This document shows positions 33,746 to 42,873 of a DNA stretch of 64,000 nucleotides, one piece after another. The stretch is from Spiractinospora alimapuensis (GTDB lineage: Bacteria; Actinomycetota; Actinomycetes; Streptosporangiales; Streptosporangiaceae), in the NCBI RefSeq assembly GCF_018437505.1, contig NZ_CP072467.1, positions 2,232,001-2,296,000 on the forward strand, given 5' to 3'. Below the pieces are notes generated by a model. The model was not told where the DNA came from, ran no database searches, and saw only the letters and a list, made by a program, of their open reading frames with translations. The translations under genes were made by a program, and so were the position numbers. The stretch's first letter is position 1; every line of letters begins with the position of its first letter.

Positions 33746-34891
33746 ATGGCCTCCTCCACTCCCACCACCGAACAGGTGAACGCCGCGCTCGCCACGGTGA
33801 AGGATCCCGAGATCCACCGTCCGCTGACCGAACTCGACATGGTGAAGAACGTCGAGATCCTCGACGGTGGTCACGTCCACGTGAGCATCTACCTGACCGT
33901 GGCCGGTTGTCCGATGAAGGACCGCATCCAGCGCGATGTCACCACGGCTGTGGAGAAGATCCCCGGGGTCACCAAGGTGAGTGTCGGGCTGGACGTCATG
34001 AGCGAGGAACAGCGCAAGGCGCTGCAGACCAAGCTGCGGGGCGGCCAGGTGGAGAAGGAGATCCCCTTCGCCAAGCCCAACTCCCTCACCCAGGTCTACG
34101 CAATCACCTCGGGCAAGGGCGGCGTCGGGAAGTCCTCGGTGACCGTGAACCTGGCCGCGGCGATGGCCGACCAGGGGTACCGGGTCGGCGTGGTCGACGC
34201 CGACATCTACGGGCACTCCGTCCCCCGGATGCTCAGTGTCGACAGCAGCCCCACCAAGGTCGAGGACATGATCATGCCCCCCAACGGGCATGGCGGCATC
34301 AAGGTCATCTCGGTGGGGATGTTCACCCAGGGCAACTCCCCCGTCGTGTGGCGTGGGCCCATGCTGCACCGGGCACTGCAGCAGTTCCTGGCCGACGTCT
34401 TCTGGGGCGATCTCGACGTCCTGCTGCTGGACCTCCCGCCCGGGACGGGCGACATCGCCATCTCGGTGGCGCAACTACTCCCGACCGCCGACATTCTCGT
34501 CGTAACCACGCCGCAGCTCGCCGCGGCCGAGGTCGCCGAGCGCGCGGGGTCGATCTCCACCCAGACCCACCAGCGCATCACCGGCGTCATCGAGAACATG
34601 TCCTACTACGTCACGCCGGACAGCGGGGAGCGGGTTCACCTCTTCGGTGAGGGCGGTGGCCAGGCCGTCGCCGAGGCGCTGACCAAGCAGGTCGGGGCGG
34701 AGGTTCCGCTGCTCGGGCAGATCCCGCTCGAGGTCGGCATGCGCGAGGGCGGCGACTCCGGCACGCCCTACGTCGTCTCCTCCCCGGACAGCGACGCAAG
34801 CAAGACCCTGCGCACGCTCGCCGAGCAGCTCGCGGGTCGACGCCGTGGCCTCTCCGGCCTGGAGCTGGGCCTCACCCCGATCAACAACTGA
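33746..34891 (+). CDS. mrp: Iron-sulfur cluster carrier, Mrp/NBP35 family ATPase
   Basis: 381 residues. The N-terminal MIP18/DUF59 domain (LATVKDPEIHRPLTELDMVKNV...VAGCPMKDRI) is followed by the deviant Walker A P-loop SGKGGVGKSS, VVDADIYGHSVPRML, DLPPGTGDIAISVAQ and the distal ENMSYYVTPDSGERVHLFGEGGG. The eukaryotic/E. coli CxxC cluster ligands are not present in the ENMS region, as is common in actinobacteria. It loads and transfers Fe-S clusters. A TACCAT hexamer (33733-33738) seven bases before the ATG and no clear ribosome-binding site suggest a leaderless transcript. It lies near sigE/htrA as in Rv1229c. Confidence 0.9.
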   Translation: MASSTPTTEQVNAALATVKDPEIHRPLTELDMVKNVEILDGGHVHVSIYLTVAGCPMKDRIQRDVTTAVEKIPGVTKVSVGLDVMSEEQRKALQTKLRGGQVEKEIPFAKPNSLTQVYAITSGKGGVGKSSVTVNLAAAMADQGYRVGVVDADIYGHSVPRMLSVDSSPTKVEDMIMPPNGHGGIKVISVGMFTQGNSPVVWRGPMLHRALQQFLADVFWGDLDVLLLDLPPGTGDIAISVAQLLPTADILVVTTPQLAAAEVAERAGSISTQTHQRITGVIENMSYYVTPDSGERVHLFGEGGGQAVAEALTKQVGAEVPLLGQIPLEVGMREGGDSGTPYVVSSPDSDASKTLRTLAEQLAGRRRGLSGLELGLTPINN

Positions 34892-34918
34892 CGGCGCGCG
34901 CGAGCACTGTCACGAAGT

Positions 34919-34955
34919 CCCCCGCACCACGAGACTCGATCTCCCGGTGCGGGGG
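34919..34955. terminator. Hairpin terminator between mrp and the VOC gene
   Basis: CCCCCGCACC (34919-34928) pairs with GGTGCGGGGG (34946-34955) across a 17-base loop, followed by CCTCTCTG. It serves convergent genes. Confidence 0.7.
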
Positions 34956-34970
34956 CCTCTCTGTGCGCTC

Positions 34971-35387
34971 TCACTCGCGCGGCAGGTCGTCCGTTGTCAT
35001 TTGCCAGGCGTGCCCGTCGATGTCGGTGCACACGCTGGTGAACCCCCATGGCTGCCGCTGTGGTTCGACGAGGACGTCGCCCCCGGCGTCACGGAACCGT
35101 CCGACGAGCTCGGTGACCTCGCGTTCACTGGCGAGGGTCAGGCTCAGCAGGCTCTCACTGACCCCGGTCGGCGCGATCTCCCGACCGCCCATGACCCAGC
35201 CCAACCCGCCCGGAGGGATGAGCGTCAGCGACGTCTGGTCGTTGACCTGGAACCGCAACGGCTCGGGTACACCGTCCTCCTCCGGAACGCCGATCGGATC
35301 GACGCCGAACACCGCACGGTAGAACGCCATCGCCTTGGGACGATCAGCGATCTGCAAACAGACTTCCATCTGGCCGCTCGCGAACAT
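34971..35387 (-). CDS. VOC (glyoxalase/bleomycin resistance-like) family protein
   Basis: 138 residues from the ATG at 35387 (GGAG seven bases upstream). Two beta-alpha-beta-beta-beta modules are visible: MEVCLQIADRPKAMAFYRAV...LRFQVNDQTSLTLIPPGG and LLSLTLASEREVTELVGRFR...VLVEPQRQPWGFTSVCTDID, then GHAWQM. The terminal DIDGHAWQMT resembles the metal-binding end of VOC proteins. Substrate unknown; members include dioxygenases, epimerases and antibiotic-binding proteins. Confidence 0.75.
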   Translation of the reverse strand: MFASGQMEVCLQIADRPKAMAFYRAVFGVDPIGVPEEDGVPEPLRFQVNDQTSLTLIPPGGLGWVMGGREIAPTGVSESLLSLTLASEREVTELVGRFRDAGGDVLVEPQRQPWGFTSVCTDIDGHAWQMTTDDLPRE

Positions 35388-35679
35388 TGACTGGCTCCGC
35401 TCTTGGGTTCGATTGTGCGTGCGATTTCGCCAATCTGACCAGATGATCGACGGAAACTCACCGGTCGGTCCCATTTCAAGAGCGATGTCGCGTACCGAAC
35501 CCTCTCCCGCGGACAGATACCCCGCCCCGCTCCACATGGTTCGGACTCCCGGGATCGCATGTGATCCACAGGAACCCGGCCGCTATCACGCACGTCCCAC
35601 TACGGAGCGTGGCACGGCCGGACCTGTGCCACGGGTTCACCGCGGAGGACGCGGCTCCGCGGTAGTGGGGATACGCGAA
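35388..35679. other. Intergenic, no gene seen
   Basis: This region lies between the VOC gene start and the htrA terminator. AT-richer sequence near 35400-35440 (GGTTCGATTGTGCGTGCGAT) may be the VOC promoter. No open frame has family resemblance. Confidence 0.4.
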
Positions 35680-35716
35680 GGGCCGCGATCGGCGACGTCG
35701 TCGTCGATCGTGGCCC
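35680..35716 (-). terminator. Terminator downstream of htrA
   Basis: GGGCCGCGATCG (35680-35691) pairs with CGATCGTGGCCC (35705-35716), one G-T wobble, 13-base loop. It lies eight bases beyond the htrA stop on the minus strand. Confidence 0.65.
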
Positions 35717-35723
35717 CACTCGG

Positions 35724-37169
35724 CTAGTCGTTGGACGCGCCCAGGGTGAGCTGGGTGGTCATCTCCTCGCCGTCGCGTTGGAAGGTCACGTCGACCTCGT
35801 CGCCCGGGTTGCTGTTACGGATGAGCACGATCAACTGGTCGGCGTCCCGGACGGGCTCTCCGTCGAACTCGGTGATCACGTCGCCCGGTTCCAGGCCAGC
35901 GTCGTCCGCCGGGCCGTCCGGCTCCAGGGGCGGTTCCTCCGACTCCCCGTCCTCTTCCATGATCATGGCGCCGCCGTCCTGGAACCGCATGTCCAGGAAC
36001 GCGCCGATGACGGCGTGTGGGGCCTCACCGGACTCGATGAGCTGGTCGATGATGCTCGCCGCCTGCGACGACGGGATGGCGAACCCGAGGCCGATGCTGC
36101 CCGACTGCCCCAGCGAGTCACTGCCGGTGGTGGCGATCGCGGAGTTGACCCCGATCACCTCGCCCTGGGCGTTGACCAGCGGGCCACCGGAGTTGCCAGG
36201 GTTGATCGCGGCGTCGGTCTGCAACGCGTTGATGTAGCTGGAGTCGCCCACCTCACCAACCGTGACCGGACGGTCCATCGCGCTGATGATGCCCGTGGTG
36301 ACGGTGCCGTCCAGCCCGAGCGGCGCACCGATGGCGATGACCTCGTCGCCCACGGTCATGGAGTCGGAGTCCCCCAGCGGGAGCGGCTCCACGTCGTTGG
36401 GTTCGTCGACCTCCAACACGGCGAGGTCGGAACTGGCCGCGGCGCCCTTGATGGTCGCCGAGCTCTCGTGTCCGTCGCCGTAGACGACCTGGATGTCGTC
36501 CCCGATACCGGAGGCGACGTGGTTGTTGGTGACGACGTAGCCGCCCTCGATGACGAAGCCGGATCCGTTGCCGCCGAGCGGGTCACTGCTCTGGATGGAG
36601 ACGACGCTGGGACTCACCCGTTGCGCCACCCCCGCGATGGTGTCCGCCGGGCGGTCCTGCGAACCGTCCTCGCCACTCCCCAACGGGTTGGACGCACCCG
36701 TGTCCGAACCGCCGACGGCGGTGGCCACCGCTCCCCCCGCCGCGCCCGCCCCCAACGCGACCGCGACGACCAGTACTAAGACTCCCCACATCGGCATACG
36801 CCGGGGCTCCCGCGGCTTTGGTTCGGGCGCCGGTTGCCATTGGACGTTGCCCCACCCCCCGGTGGGCGGCCCTGGTGGAGGCGGTGGCGCCCCCGCTCCG
36901 CTCGCCGTGGCGGGCCCGTTCACGGGGGGAGTGAACCCGCCCGTGGGACTCTGCTCGTAGGTGGGGCGGGGCGGCCCCGTGTGTCCGGCGCTCTCGCGGA
37001 ACTGTCCGTACCCCGCGGGAAAGTCGGCGCCTGGCGGTGGCGGGGCCGCAAACGACGGTGAGCTCGGTCTCCCCGGTTCCGGCTCCGCGCGCGGTGGGTC
37101 GACCGGACTCTCACCTCCGGGAGTGGGCTCCTCCCCCTGGGGCTCCTGCCGCCCGGTGTCGTCCGTCAT
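35724..37169 (-). CDS. htrA: Membrane-anchored HtrA/DegP-type serine protease with PDZ domain
   Basis: 481 residues. The N-terminal 125 residues are proline/glycine-rich and cytoplasmic. One membrane helix follows (about 128-150, WGVLVLVVAVALGAGAA). Then comes a trypsin-like protease with H (VVTNNHVASG), D (SSDLAVLEV) and S (GNSGGPLVN), and a C-terminal PDZ domain (GPADDAGLEPGDVITEFDGE). It degrades misfolded envelope proteins. The ATG at 37169 follows AGGG at a better distance than the GTG directly before it. It is downstream of the sigE-anti-sigma pair in the same orientation, as Rv1223 is to Rv1221-1222. Confidence 0.92.
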   Translation of the reverse strand: MTDDTGRQEPQGEEPTPGGESPVDPPRAEPEPGRPSSPSFAAPPPPGADFPAGYGQFRESAGHTGPPRPTYEQSPTGGFTPPVNGPATASGAGAPPPPPGPPTGGWGNVQWQPAPEPKPREPRRMPMWGVLVLVVAVALGAGAAGGAVATAVGGSDTGASNPLGSGEDGSQDRPADTIAGVAQRVSPSVVSIQSSDPLGGNGSGFVIEGGYVVTNNHVASGIGDDIQVVYGDGHESSATIKGAAASSDLAVLEVDEPNDVEPLPLGDSDSMTVGDEVIAIGAPLGLDGTVTTGIISAMDRPVTVGEVGDSSYINALQTDAAINPGNSGGPLVNAQGEVIGVNSAIATTGSDSLGQSGSIGLGFAIPSSQAASIIDQLIESGEAPHAVIGAFLDMRFQDGGAMIMEEDGESEEPPLEPDGPADDAGLEPGDVITEFDGEPVRDADQLIVLIRNSNPGDEVDVTFQRDGEEMTTQLTLGASND

Positions 37170-37402
37170 CACTGTCCCTCTCGCACCTCATGCTGATCCC
37201 CTGAGCAGCACACTTCGGCAACTTCCTCCTACATCATGGCCGGTCAGGGATAAGGGAGGGATCAATGCCGATTTCTGACGGCGCGTCTGACTCTCGAGTC
37301 GAACGACCGGCCGCCCCACACGCCGTCACCGCGCGTAACCCCGCCGGCCGCGCGTGTCGAACCCGCGCCCGCCGCGCCACGGGGTGCGGCGCGGAGTGGT
37401 CG

Positions 37403-38014
37403 CTACGGGGCCGCCTCCCGGCTGGCGATGCGCACCGCCGTGCTCAGCGACGACACACTGTCGAGGGACCGGGTCACCGCCGGCGCCTCGGTGCGCGCCT
37501 CCTCGACGTCCCGCTGAGCGGACGTGGGCGGGCGGTCGGTGTCGGCGATGAACGCTGTGCCCAATGTCACAGCGGCGACGCATGCCCCGGCGAGTCCGTA
37601 CCGCGTGCTGTGAGCGATCCGCCCACCCCGCAACCGGTCGAAGAACGTGCGTCCCGTGCCGCCGTCACCACCGCGGTTGTCCCGCTCGCGCTCCCGCTCG
37701 GGGGTCTCCCCCGGCCAACCGCCCAAGGGCCGGCTCGACCCGATCGGGGGCCGGCTGCCGAAGGAGTCCGACGGCGGGGGCGGGGAGTCGTCGTCGGACG
37801 CCCCCGTCCCGGTCAACGAGGACAACCTCCCGACCAGGTCCGTCGACGGGCCAGGGGTGTCGAGGTGGCACAGGCGGCGCTTGAGCCGGCGCAGCATCTC
37901 CGCCTCGAACCGACAGGACTCGCACGACGCCAGGTGGCTCAGCACACGGTCCCGGTCGGACGCGGCGAGCTCGCCGTCGACGAACGCGCTGATTCGCTCC
38001 CCGAGATGACTCAT
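37403..38014 (-). CDS. rseA: Anti-sigma-E factor (zinc-binding, single TM)
   Basis: 203 residues. The N-terminal ZAS domain has [20 protein letters not shown], then [11 protein letters not shown], with the H-x3-C-x2-C zinc motif. A disordered linker leads to one hydrophobic segment near residue 145-160 ([19 protein letters not shown]). It binds and inactivates SigE until envelope or redox stress. The ATG overlaps the sigE stop by four bases (ATGA), so the sigma and anti-sigma factors are made in step. htrA follows after 233 bases. Confidence 0.88.
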   Translation of the reverse strand: MSHLGERISAFVDGELAASDRDRVLSHLASCESCRFEAEMLRRLKRRLCHLDTPGPSTDLVGRLSSLTGTGASDDDSPPPPSDSFGSRPPIGSSRPLGGWPGETPERERERDNRGGDGGTGRTFFDRLRGGRIAHSTRYGLAGACVAAVTLGTAFIADTDRPPTSAQRDVEEARTEAPAVTRSLDSVSSLSTAVRIASREAAP

Positions 38015-38634
38015 CGCTCCTCCCCTTCCGGCGCGGGGGCGACGGCCCCGCCCGAATCGCCCGAGAGCTCCCGCGCGGCCTCACCGGCCGCGAGACGACT
38101 CCGATGGTTCAGAGCGTCCCGCAGTTGGGCTCTACCACGGTGGATACGGCTGCGCACCGTACCGAGCTTGATGCCCAGGGTGGCCGCGATCTCCTCGTAG
38201 GACAGACCCTCGATGTCGCACAGCACGACAGGGGCCCGGAAGTCCGCGGGGAGGGCGTCCAGTGCCTGCTGGACATCGGCGTCGAAGTGGCGATCGTCGT
38301 AGGCCTGGGCGGGGGAGGGTTCACGGCCCTGGATGCGATCGTCGGCGGAGTCGGGGAATCCCTCGAACCGGATGCGGGCCTTGCGCCGCGCGGTGTCGAG
38401 GAAGAGGTTCGTGGTGATGCGGTGGAGCCAGCCCTCGAAGGTTCCCGGGGTGTAGTTCTCCAACGAACGAAACACCCGGATGAAGACGTCCTGGGTGATG
38501 TCCTCGGCGTCGTGCTGATTGCCCGACAGCCGGTACGCCAGCCGATACACGCGCGCCGAGTGCGTCCGCACGACTTCGTCCCAGGTTGGTGGAGTCCACT
38601 CCCCCAGGTCAGGGGCAGAGTCGTGTTCCGCCAC
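38011..38634 (-). CDS. sigE: ECF RNA polymerase sigma factor SigE
   Basis: 207 residues. Sigma region 2 ([38 protein letters not shown]; the [10 protein letters not shown] core) and region 4 ([20 protein letters not shown] followed by [21 protein letters not shown]) are both intact. It directs envelope-stress transcription. The start is the GTG at 38634 with GGGAG upstream. A near-consensus SigE promoter lies 57-84 bases upstream, implying autoregulation. Gene order sigE-rseA-htrA and the divergent O-methyltransferase match Rv1220c-Rv1223. Confidence 0.93.
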   Translation of the reverse strand: MAEHDSAPDLGEWTPPTWDEVVRTHSARVYRLAYRLSGNQHDAEDITQDVFIRVFRSLENYTPGTFEGWLHRITTNLFLDTARRKARIRFEGFPDSADDRIQGREPSPAQAYDDRHFDADVQQALDALPADFRAPVVLCDIEGLSYEEIAATLGIKLGTVRSRIHRGRAQLRDALNHRSRLAAGEAARELSGDSGGAVAPAPEGEER

Positions 38635-38690
38635 GGCGCTCCCTTCTTTGGCGCGAATGCTCCGCGATCGGAGTTCTCGTCATTAGTCGT

Positions 38691-38718
38691 CAACGCCGGG
38701 TCCCAGTCAACATGTTCC
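38691..38718 (-). promoter_or_regulatory. SigE-type promoter upstream of sigE
   Basis: On the minus strand GGAAC (38718-38714) and CGTTG (38695-38691) are separated by exactly 18 bases. This fits the SigE consensus GGRMC-N18/19-SGTTG known from mycobacteria. It indicates positive autoregulation of the sigE operon. Confidence 0.7.
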
Positions 38719-38850
38719 CCGACACGGATGTTGTTTGCCGACCGTAACGCGACACGACCGCACCTGGCCAGGATTGCGCGGACCAGCGACGCCGTGCGCG
38801 ATAGTCTCGCGACTGCACGTGCGGGACACACCCGACCCAGGGAGGCCATC

Positions 38851-39486
38851 ATCAGCGTCCAGGACGACTTGTCGGCCTTCGTGGAGAATTACCTGCCCGA
38901 GGACGACGTTCAGGCCGAGGCGCGAGCGCGGGGAGTCCGGTCGGACGCCGCGCCGTTGAGCGCGGCCAGTGGTGCCGCGCTGCGGTTCCTCGCCGCCGCG
39001 ATCGGTGCGCGGTCGGTTGTTGAGGTTGGAACCGGCTGCGGGAGCTCCGGCCTCTGGATCCTGCGGGGTATGCGCCCCGAGGGGATCCTGACCACCGTCG
39101 ACTCCGCCCTGGAGTACCAGGAACTCGCCCGCAAGGCGTTCCTGGAGGCGGGTTTTCCGAGCAACCGTGCCCGACTGATCCACGGCCTCGGCTCTGAGGT
39201 TCTGCCCCGGTTGACCGACAGCGCCTATGACATGGTGTTCGTCGACGCCGACCGTGCGGCGTACCCGTCCTATCTGCCCGAGGCGTTGCGGATCCTGCGC
39301 ATGGGCGGGGTGGTGGTCATCAACGGTGCGCAGGGCGTGAGTCACCGCGCGGACGGCCCCCTCGTCGCCCCGGACCCGGGGACGGCGGGGATCCGTGAGG
39401 TGGCTCGGGTGATCCGCGACGACGAGAACCTCGTTCCCTTGTTGCTGCCGGTCGGAGATGGACTGCTGGCCGCGATCAAGCGCTGA
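38851..39486 (+). CDS. O-methyltransferase (class I SAM-dependent)
   Basis: About 211 residues. SAM-binding motif I is VVEVGTGCGSSGLWILRGM, followed by LTTVDSALEYQELARKAF and the catalytic/metal region YDMVFVDADRAAYPSYLPEA, then LRMGGVVVINGA: the O-methyltransferase family 3 pattern of Rv1220c. The substrate is unknown. The start is unclear. An excellent AGGGAGG (38840-38845) is followed by ATC ATC AGC, with no ATG or GTG at the right distance, so I place the start at the ATC at 38851. An in-frame GTG at 38794 and TTG at 38869 are alternatives. It is divergent from sigE. Confidence 0.8.
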   Translation: MSVQDDLSAFVENYLPEDDVQAEARARGVRSDAAPLSAASGAALRFLAAAIGARSVVEVGTGCGSSGLWILRGMRPEGILTTVDSALEYQELARKAFLEAGFPSNRARLIHGLGSEVLPRLTDSAYDMVFVDADRAAYPSYLPEALRILRMGGVVVINGAQGVSHRADGPLVAPDPGTAGIREVARVIRDDENLVPLLLPVGDGLLAAIKR

Positions 39487-39520
39487 CCAGCAGCCACACA
39501 GAGCCTCACCTTGCCCCGGC

Positions 39521-41047
39521 TCAGGTGGTGCGCGCCGGGGTCGTGAGCCAGCGCAGCAGCAGACGGGTGGAGAACCCCGTCGCTCCCTTGCTGAGGATCC
39601 CGTTCTCTCCCATCGCCCGTCCGGGCCCCGCGATGTCGAGGTGCGCCCAGGGGGTGTCGCCGACGAACTTGCGCAGGAACAACGCCGCCTCGGTGGCTCC
39701 CGGCCGGCCGTAGTCGGGGTTGGTGCCGATGTTGGCCATGTCGGCGACGGTGGAGTCGAGCGAGTCGACGTACTGCTCCTCCAACGGCATGCGCCACATC
39801 GGTTCGCCCGCGTCCCCTCCGGCCTCCTCCAACTCACGCGCGAGCTCATCGTCGTTCGCGTAGAGGGCCCCCAGGGTGGTTCCCAACGCGAGCTTCGCGG
39901 CCCCGGTCAGGGTCGCGACGTCGACGAGGACGTCCGGAGCGAGGTTCCGCACCGCGTAGCCGATGGCGTCGGCGAGGACGAGCCGTCCCTCCGCGTCGGT
40001 GTTGAGGATCTCGACGGTCTGGCCGTCGTAGGTCCGCATCACGTCGCTGGGGCGCTGGGCACTGCCCGAGAAGCTGTTCTCCGCCAGCGGGAGGAGAGCG
40101 GTCACCCGGGTCGCGGCACCGAGCCCGGCGAGGCGGGACATGACCGCGAGCACGATGGCGGCACCGCTCATGTCCGTCTTCATCAGCTTCATGTTGTCGT
40201 TGGGCTTCAACGACAGGCCCCCGGTGTCGAAGGTGATCCCCTTGCCCACGAGCACCACGTGCCGGTCCGCCTCGGCCGGCGCGTAGTCCAGCCGTACCAG
40301 GCGGGGCGGGCGGGGGGAGCCGTCGCCCACGCCCAGGATGGCGCCGAAACCGTCGCGCTTCAGCTCGTCGGCGTCCCACACCTGGCAGGACAGTCCGTCG
40401 CGCTCGGCGACCTCTCGGGCGCGCTCGACCATCCAGGCCGGGCCCTTCTCGTTGGACGGCACGTTCGCCAGGTCCCGCGCGATCGCCGCGCCCCGCGCGA
40501 GCGCCGTACCCTCGGCGACCGCCGACGTCACGGCCGCGACGTCGGCGTGGTGCAGGGTGACGGTCCGGGTCGCGGCGTCCTCCGCGGCGAAGTCTGCGGT
40601 ACCGGCCACGGGGGGCCAGGAGAACGCGTAGGAGCCCAGCTGGAGACCCTCGACGAACGCCACGGTGCCCGCGTCCGACGCGCCGTCGGGGAGAGCGACC
40701 GCGACGTGGTCGGTCCCCTTGGTACGGCGAACCAGGGTCGCGGCCGCTCGGCGTAGCTGTTCGGGTTGGGCGGCACCGACACCGAACAGCACGAGCCGGC
40801 GGGGCCCAGCGCCCAGGTCGACCGGCAGGTCCCGGATCTCCCCGGGCTTGCCGGTCACGTCGTACATGCGCAGCACCTCCAGCAGAGGCGCGGGGAGTCG
40901 GGCGTCCATCTCGGCCGTCGTCAGGCCCAGGATCCCCAGATCGGGGTCCGGAGCGTTCTCACCCGCGCGGACCGCGACCGCCACCAGCGGAGCCACGGAC
41001 TGGGTGAGGGCGTCGGAAACCACCTCGACGTTGGTCACGAGTGGCAC
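39521..41047 (-). CDS. pepA: Leucyl aminopeptidase (M17)
   Basis: 508 residues. The C-terminal M17 domain is clear: VGKGITFDTGGLSLKPNDNM (metal-binding K, D), MKTDMSGAA, NTDAEGRLVLADAI (the NTDAEGRL signature) and DVATLTGAAKLALG. The N-terminal domain is the P-loop-like regulatory half. It is a di-metal hexameric enzyme that trims N-terminal residues in peptide turnover. I take the GTG at 41047, eight bases after GGGAG; the upstream part of the frame is a shadow of the DUF3117 region. It is convergent with the O-methyltransferase gene. Confidence 0.93.
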   Translation of the reverse strand: MPLVTNVEVVSDALTQSVAPLVAVAVRAGENAPDPDLGILGLTTAEMDARLPAPLLEVLRMYDVTGKPGEIRDLPVDLGAGPRRLVLFGVGAAQPEQLRRAAATLVRRTKGTDHVAVALPDGASDAGTVAFVEGLQLGSYAFSWPPVAGTADFAAEDAATRTVTLHHADVAAVTSAVAEGTALARGAAIARDLANVPSNEKGPAWMVERAREVAERDGLSCQVWDADELKRDGFGAILGVGDGSPRPPRLVRLDYAPAEADRHVVLVGKGITFDTGGLSLKPNDNMKLMKTDMSGAAIVLAVMSRLAGLGAATRVTALLPLAENSFSGSAQRPSDVMRTYDGQTVEILNTDAEGRLVLADAIGYAVRNLAPDVLVDVATLTGAAKLALGTTLGALYANDDELARELEEAGGDAGEPMWRMPLEEQYVDSLDSTVADMANIGTNPDYGRPGATEAALFLRKFVGDTPWAHLDIAGPGRAMGENGILSKGATGFSTRLLLRWLTTPARTT

Positions 41048-41129
41048 AGGTTGTCTCCCAGAAAAAAGCGTGTCACTGAGGGTACGCGGCGGCGCCGCGC
41101 GCCCGAACCAAGGGGCGTGGAGCGGGGTC

Positions 41130-41294
41130 TCAGACGACCTCGTTGAGCCGCTCCGCGAGCTCGTTGGCCTCGTCGGGGGTGAGCTCAACGACCAGTCGTC
41201 CGCCGCCCTCCAACGGAACCCGCATGATGATGCCGCGCCCTTCCTTGGTGACCTCCATGGGCCCATCTCCGGTCCTCGGCTTCATCGCCGCCAT
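41130..41294 (-). CDS. DUF3117 small protein
   Basis: 54 residues: MAAMKPRTGDGPMEVTKEG followed by RGIIMRVPLEGGGRLVVELT and a short helix ending NEVV. This is the nearly invariant actinobacterial DUF3117 protein (Rv1211 family), of unknown function, which usually sits beside tag and glycogen genes. The ATG at 41294 has AAAGGGGA upstream. It lies 82 bases upstream of pepA on the same strand. Confidence 0.92.
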   Translation of the reverse strand: MAAMKPRTGDGPMEVTKEGRGIIMRVPLEGGGRLVVELTPDEANELAERLNEVV

Positions 41295-41519
41295 GCTGTT
41301 CCCCTTTCCTAGGAAGGTTCGCCGAGCATACGGGTACCATCCCGATCTGAACCAGTTCCGTGCGATGCGAATCGCCAGGATTCCATTATCTCGGTTTCGG
41401 ATCCCGCTTGGGAACGATCAATCGGCCATCCCGGCCAAACACCGCAATATTCTTAACCTGCGCCACCCCGACAGGCACACCTAGAGTGGTCGCGTAGCCG
41501 ACCGGAAGGGTGACCCCAC

Positions 41520-42299
41520 GTGTCCAGCAACGTCCTCTACGAGGTCAATGATTCAGTCGCGACCGTCACACTGAACCGACCTGATTCTCTCAACTCCCTG
41601 ACGGTGGAGATGAAGGAGGAGTTGCTTGACGCCCTCCGCCGCGCCGGCGAGGAGGCGCGTGCCATCGTACTGACCGGCGCGGGGCGCGCGTTCTGCGTGG
41701 GACAGGATCTGCACGAGCACGCCGACAACCTCGCCCAGGGCAAGGGTCTGGACGACACGGTTCGGCGCCACTACAACCAGATCGTGCTCGCGCTGCGGGA
41801 GGTCCCGGCCCCGGTGATCGCCGCGGTGAACGGGGTGGCCGCGGGAGCGGGCGCCGCCTTCTCCTTCGCCTGCGATCTGCGGGTGGCGTCGGAGAACGCC
41901 AAGTTCTCGATGGCCTTCACCCAGATCGGTCTCACCGCCGACTCCGGTGCCTCCTGGACCCTTCCCCGCCTGGTGGGCCTCGGTCGGGCGACGGAGCTGC
42001 TGATGCTCGCCGAACCGGTGTCCGCGGAGTACGCGCTGCAGATCGGCCTGGTGAACCGGGTCGTGTCGGCGGACGACCTCATGGGCGACGCCACCGAGAT
42101 CGCGACGCGACTGGCCAACGGCCCCACGACCGCCTACGGCGCGGTGAAGGGTGCGCTCGCCTACAGCTCCGTGCTGAAGCTGGACCAGGCCCTCGAGCTC
42201 GAGGCCCGTCTCCAGGAGGAGTGCGCCGAGACCAAGGACCACGTCGCGGCGACCCGCGCCTTCCTGGACAAGGAGACCCCGACCTTCACCGGTCGTTGA
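41520..42299 (+). CDS. Enoyl-CoA hydratase/isomerase family protein
   Basis: 259 residues, crotonase fold. It has ATVTLNRPDSLNSLT, IVLTGAGRAFCVGQDLHE, the oxyanion-hole segment APVIAAVNGVAAGAGAAFSF followed by ACDLRVAS, and FTQIGLTADSGASWTLPRLVG. Residue patterns (GLTADSGASW) fit the PaaG-like 2-(1,2-epoxy-1,2-dihydrophenyl)acetyl-CoA isomerase/enoyl-CoA hydratase branch, but the reaction cannot be fixed. The GTG at 41520 has GGAAGGGTGA upstream. Its last 14 bases overlap the end of the convergent tag gene. Confidence 0.85.
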   Translation: MSSNVLYEVNDSVATVTLNRPDSLNSLTVEMKEELLDALRRAGEEARAIVLTGAGRAFCVGQDLHEHADNLAQGKGLDDTVRRHYNQIVLALREVPAPVIAAVNGVAAGAGAAFSFACDLRVASENAKFSMAFTQIGLTADSGASWTLPRLVGLGRATELLMLAEPVSAEYALQIGLVNRVVSADDLMGDATEIATRLANGPTTAYGAVKGALAYSSVLKLDQALELEARLQEECAETKDHVAATRAFLDKETPTFTGR

Positions 42300-42873
42300 C
42301 GCCCGGCCGGCGCCAGCAGTCCCGTAGGTGGTCGTTGACCAGTCCGGCCGCCTGCATGGTGGCGTAGGCGGTCGTCGGGCCGACGAACCGGAATCCCCGC
42401 CGTTTGAGTTCCTTCGACAACGCCACACTGTCGGGCGTGGTCGGGGGAACGTCGGCCGCGCTGACCGGGACGGGGGCGCTCTCTGGCTGGAAGCTCCACA
42501 CCAGCCGGGCGATCCCACCCGGCAGTTCCAGGGCGGCGCGGGCGTTGGCGATCACGGCCTCGATCTTGGCGCGGCTGCGGATGATTCGCGCGTCGTCCAA
42601 CAGGCGCGCCACGTCGTCGGCGTCGAACGCCGCGACCTTGGCGATGGCGAAGTCGTGGAAGACCTCACGGAACGCGGGGCGTTTCACCAGGACGGTCCGC
42701 CAGGAGAGGCCCGCCTGGAACGCCTCCAAGGAGATCCGTTCGAACATGCCCTGGTCGTCACGGACCGGGAGCGCCCATTCGGTGTCGTGGTAGCGCAACT
42801 CGTCGTCGCTGTTCAACGCCCAGTCACACCGTGCCCGCCCGTCGGCGCCGACCGGGGCGCCCGCTGTCGTCAC
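42286..42873 (-). CDS. tag: DNA-3-methyladenine glycosylase I
   Basis: 195 residues. The Tag signatures are RCDWALNSDDELRYHDTEWALP with the first zinc ligands, SLEAFQAGLSWRTVLVKRPA, and GFRFVGPTTAYATMQAAGLV followed by NDHLRDC with the distal zinc ligands. It removes 3-methyladenine from alkylated DNA. The GTG start overlaps the stop of the DivIVA-like gene (GTGA). The neighbourhood of tag with DUF3117 and a DivIVA-like protein is conserved in actinobacteria. Confidence 0.92.
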   Translation of the reverse strand: MTTAGAPVGADGRARCDWALNSDDELRYHDTEWALPVRDDQGMFERISLEAFQAGLSWRTVLVKRPAFREVFHDFAIAKVAAFDADDVARLLDDARIIRSRAKIEAVIANARAALELPGGIARLVWSFQPESAPVPVSAADVPPTTPDSVALSKELKRRGFRFVGPTTAYATMQAAGLVNDHLRDCWRRPGVNDR

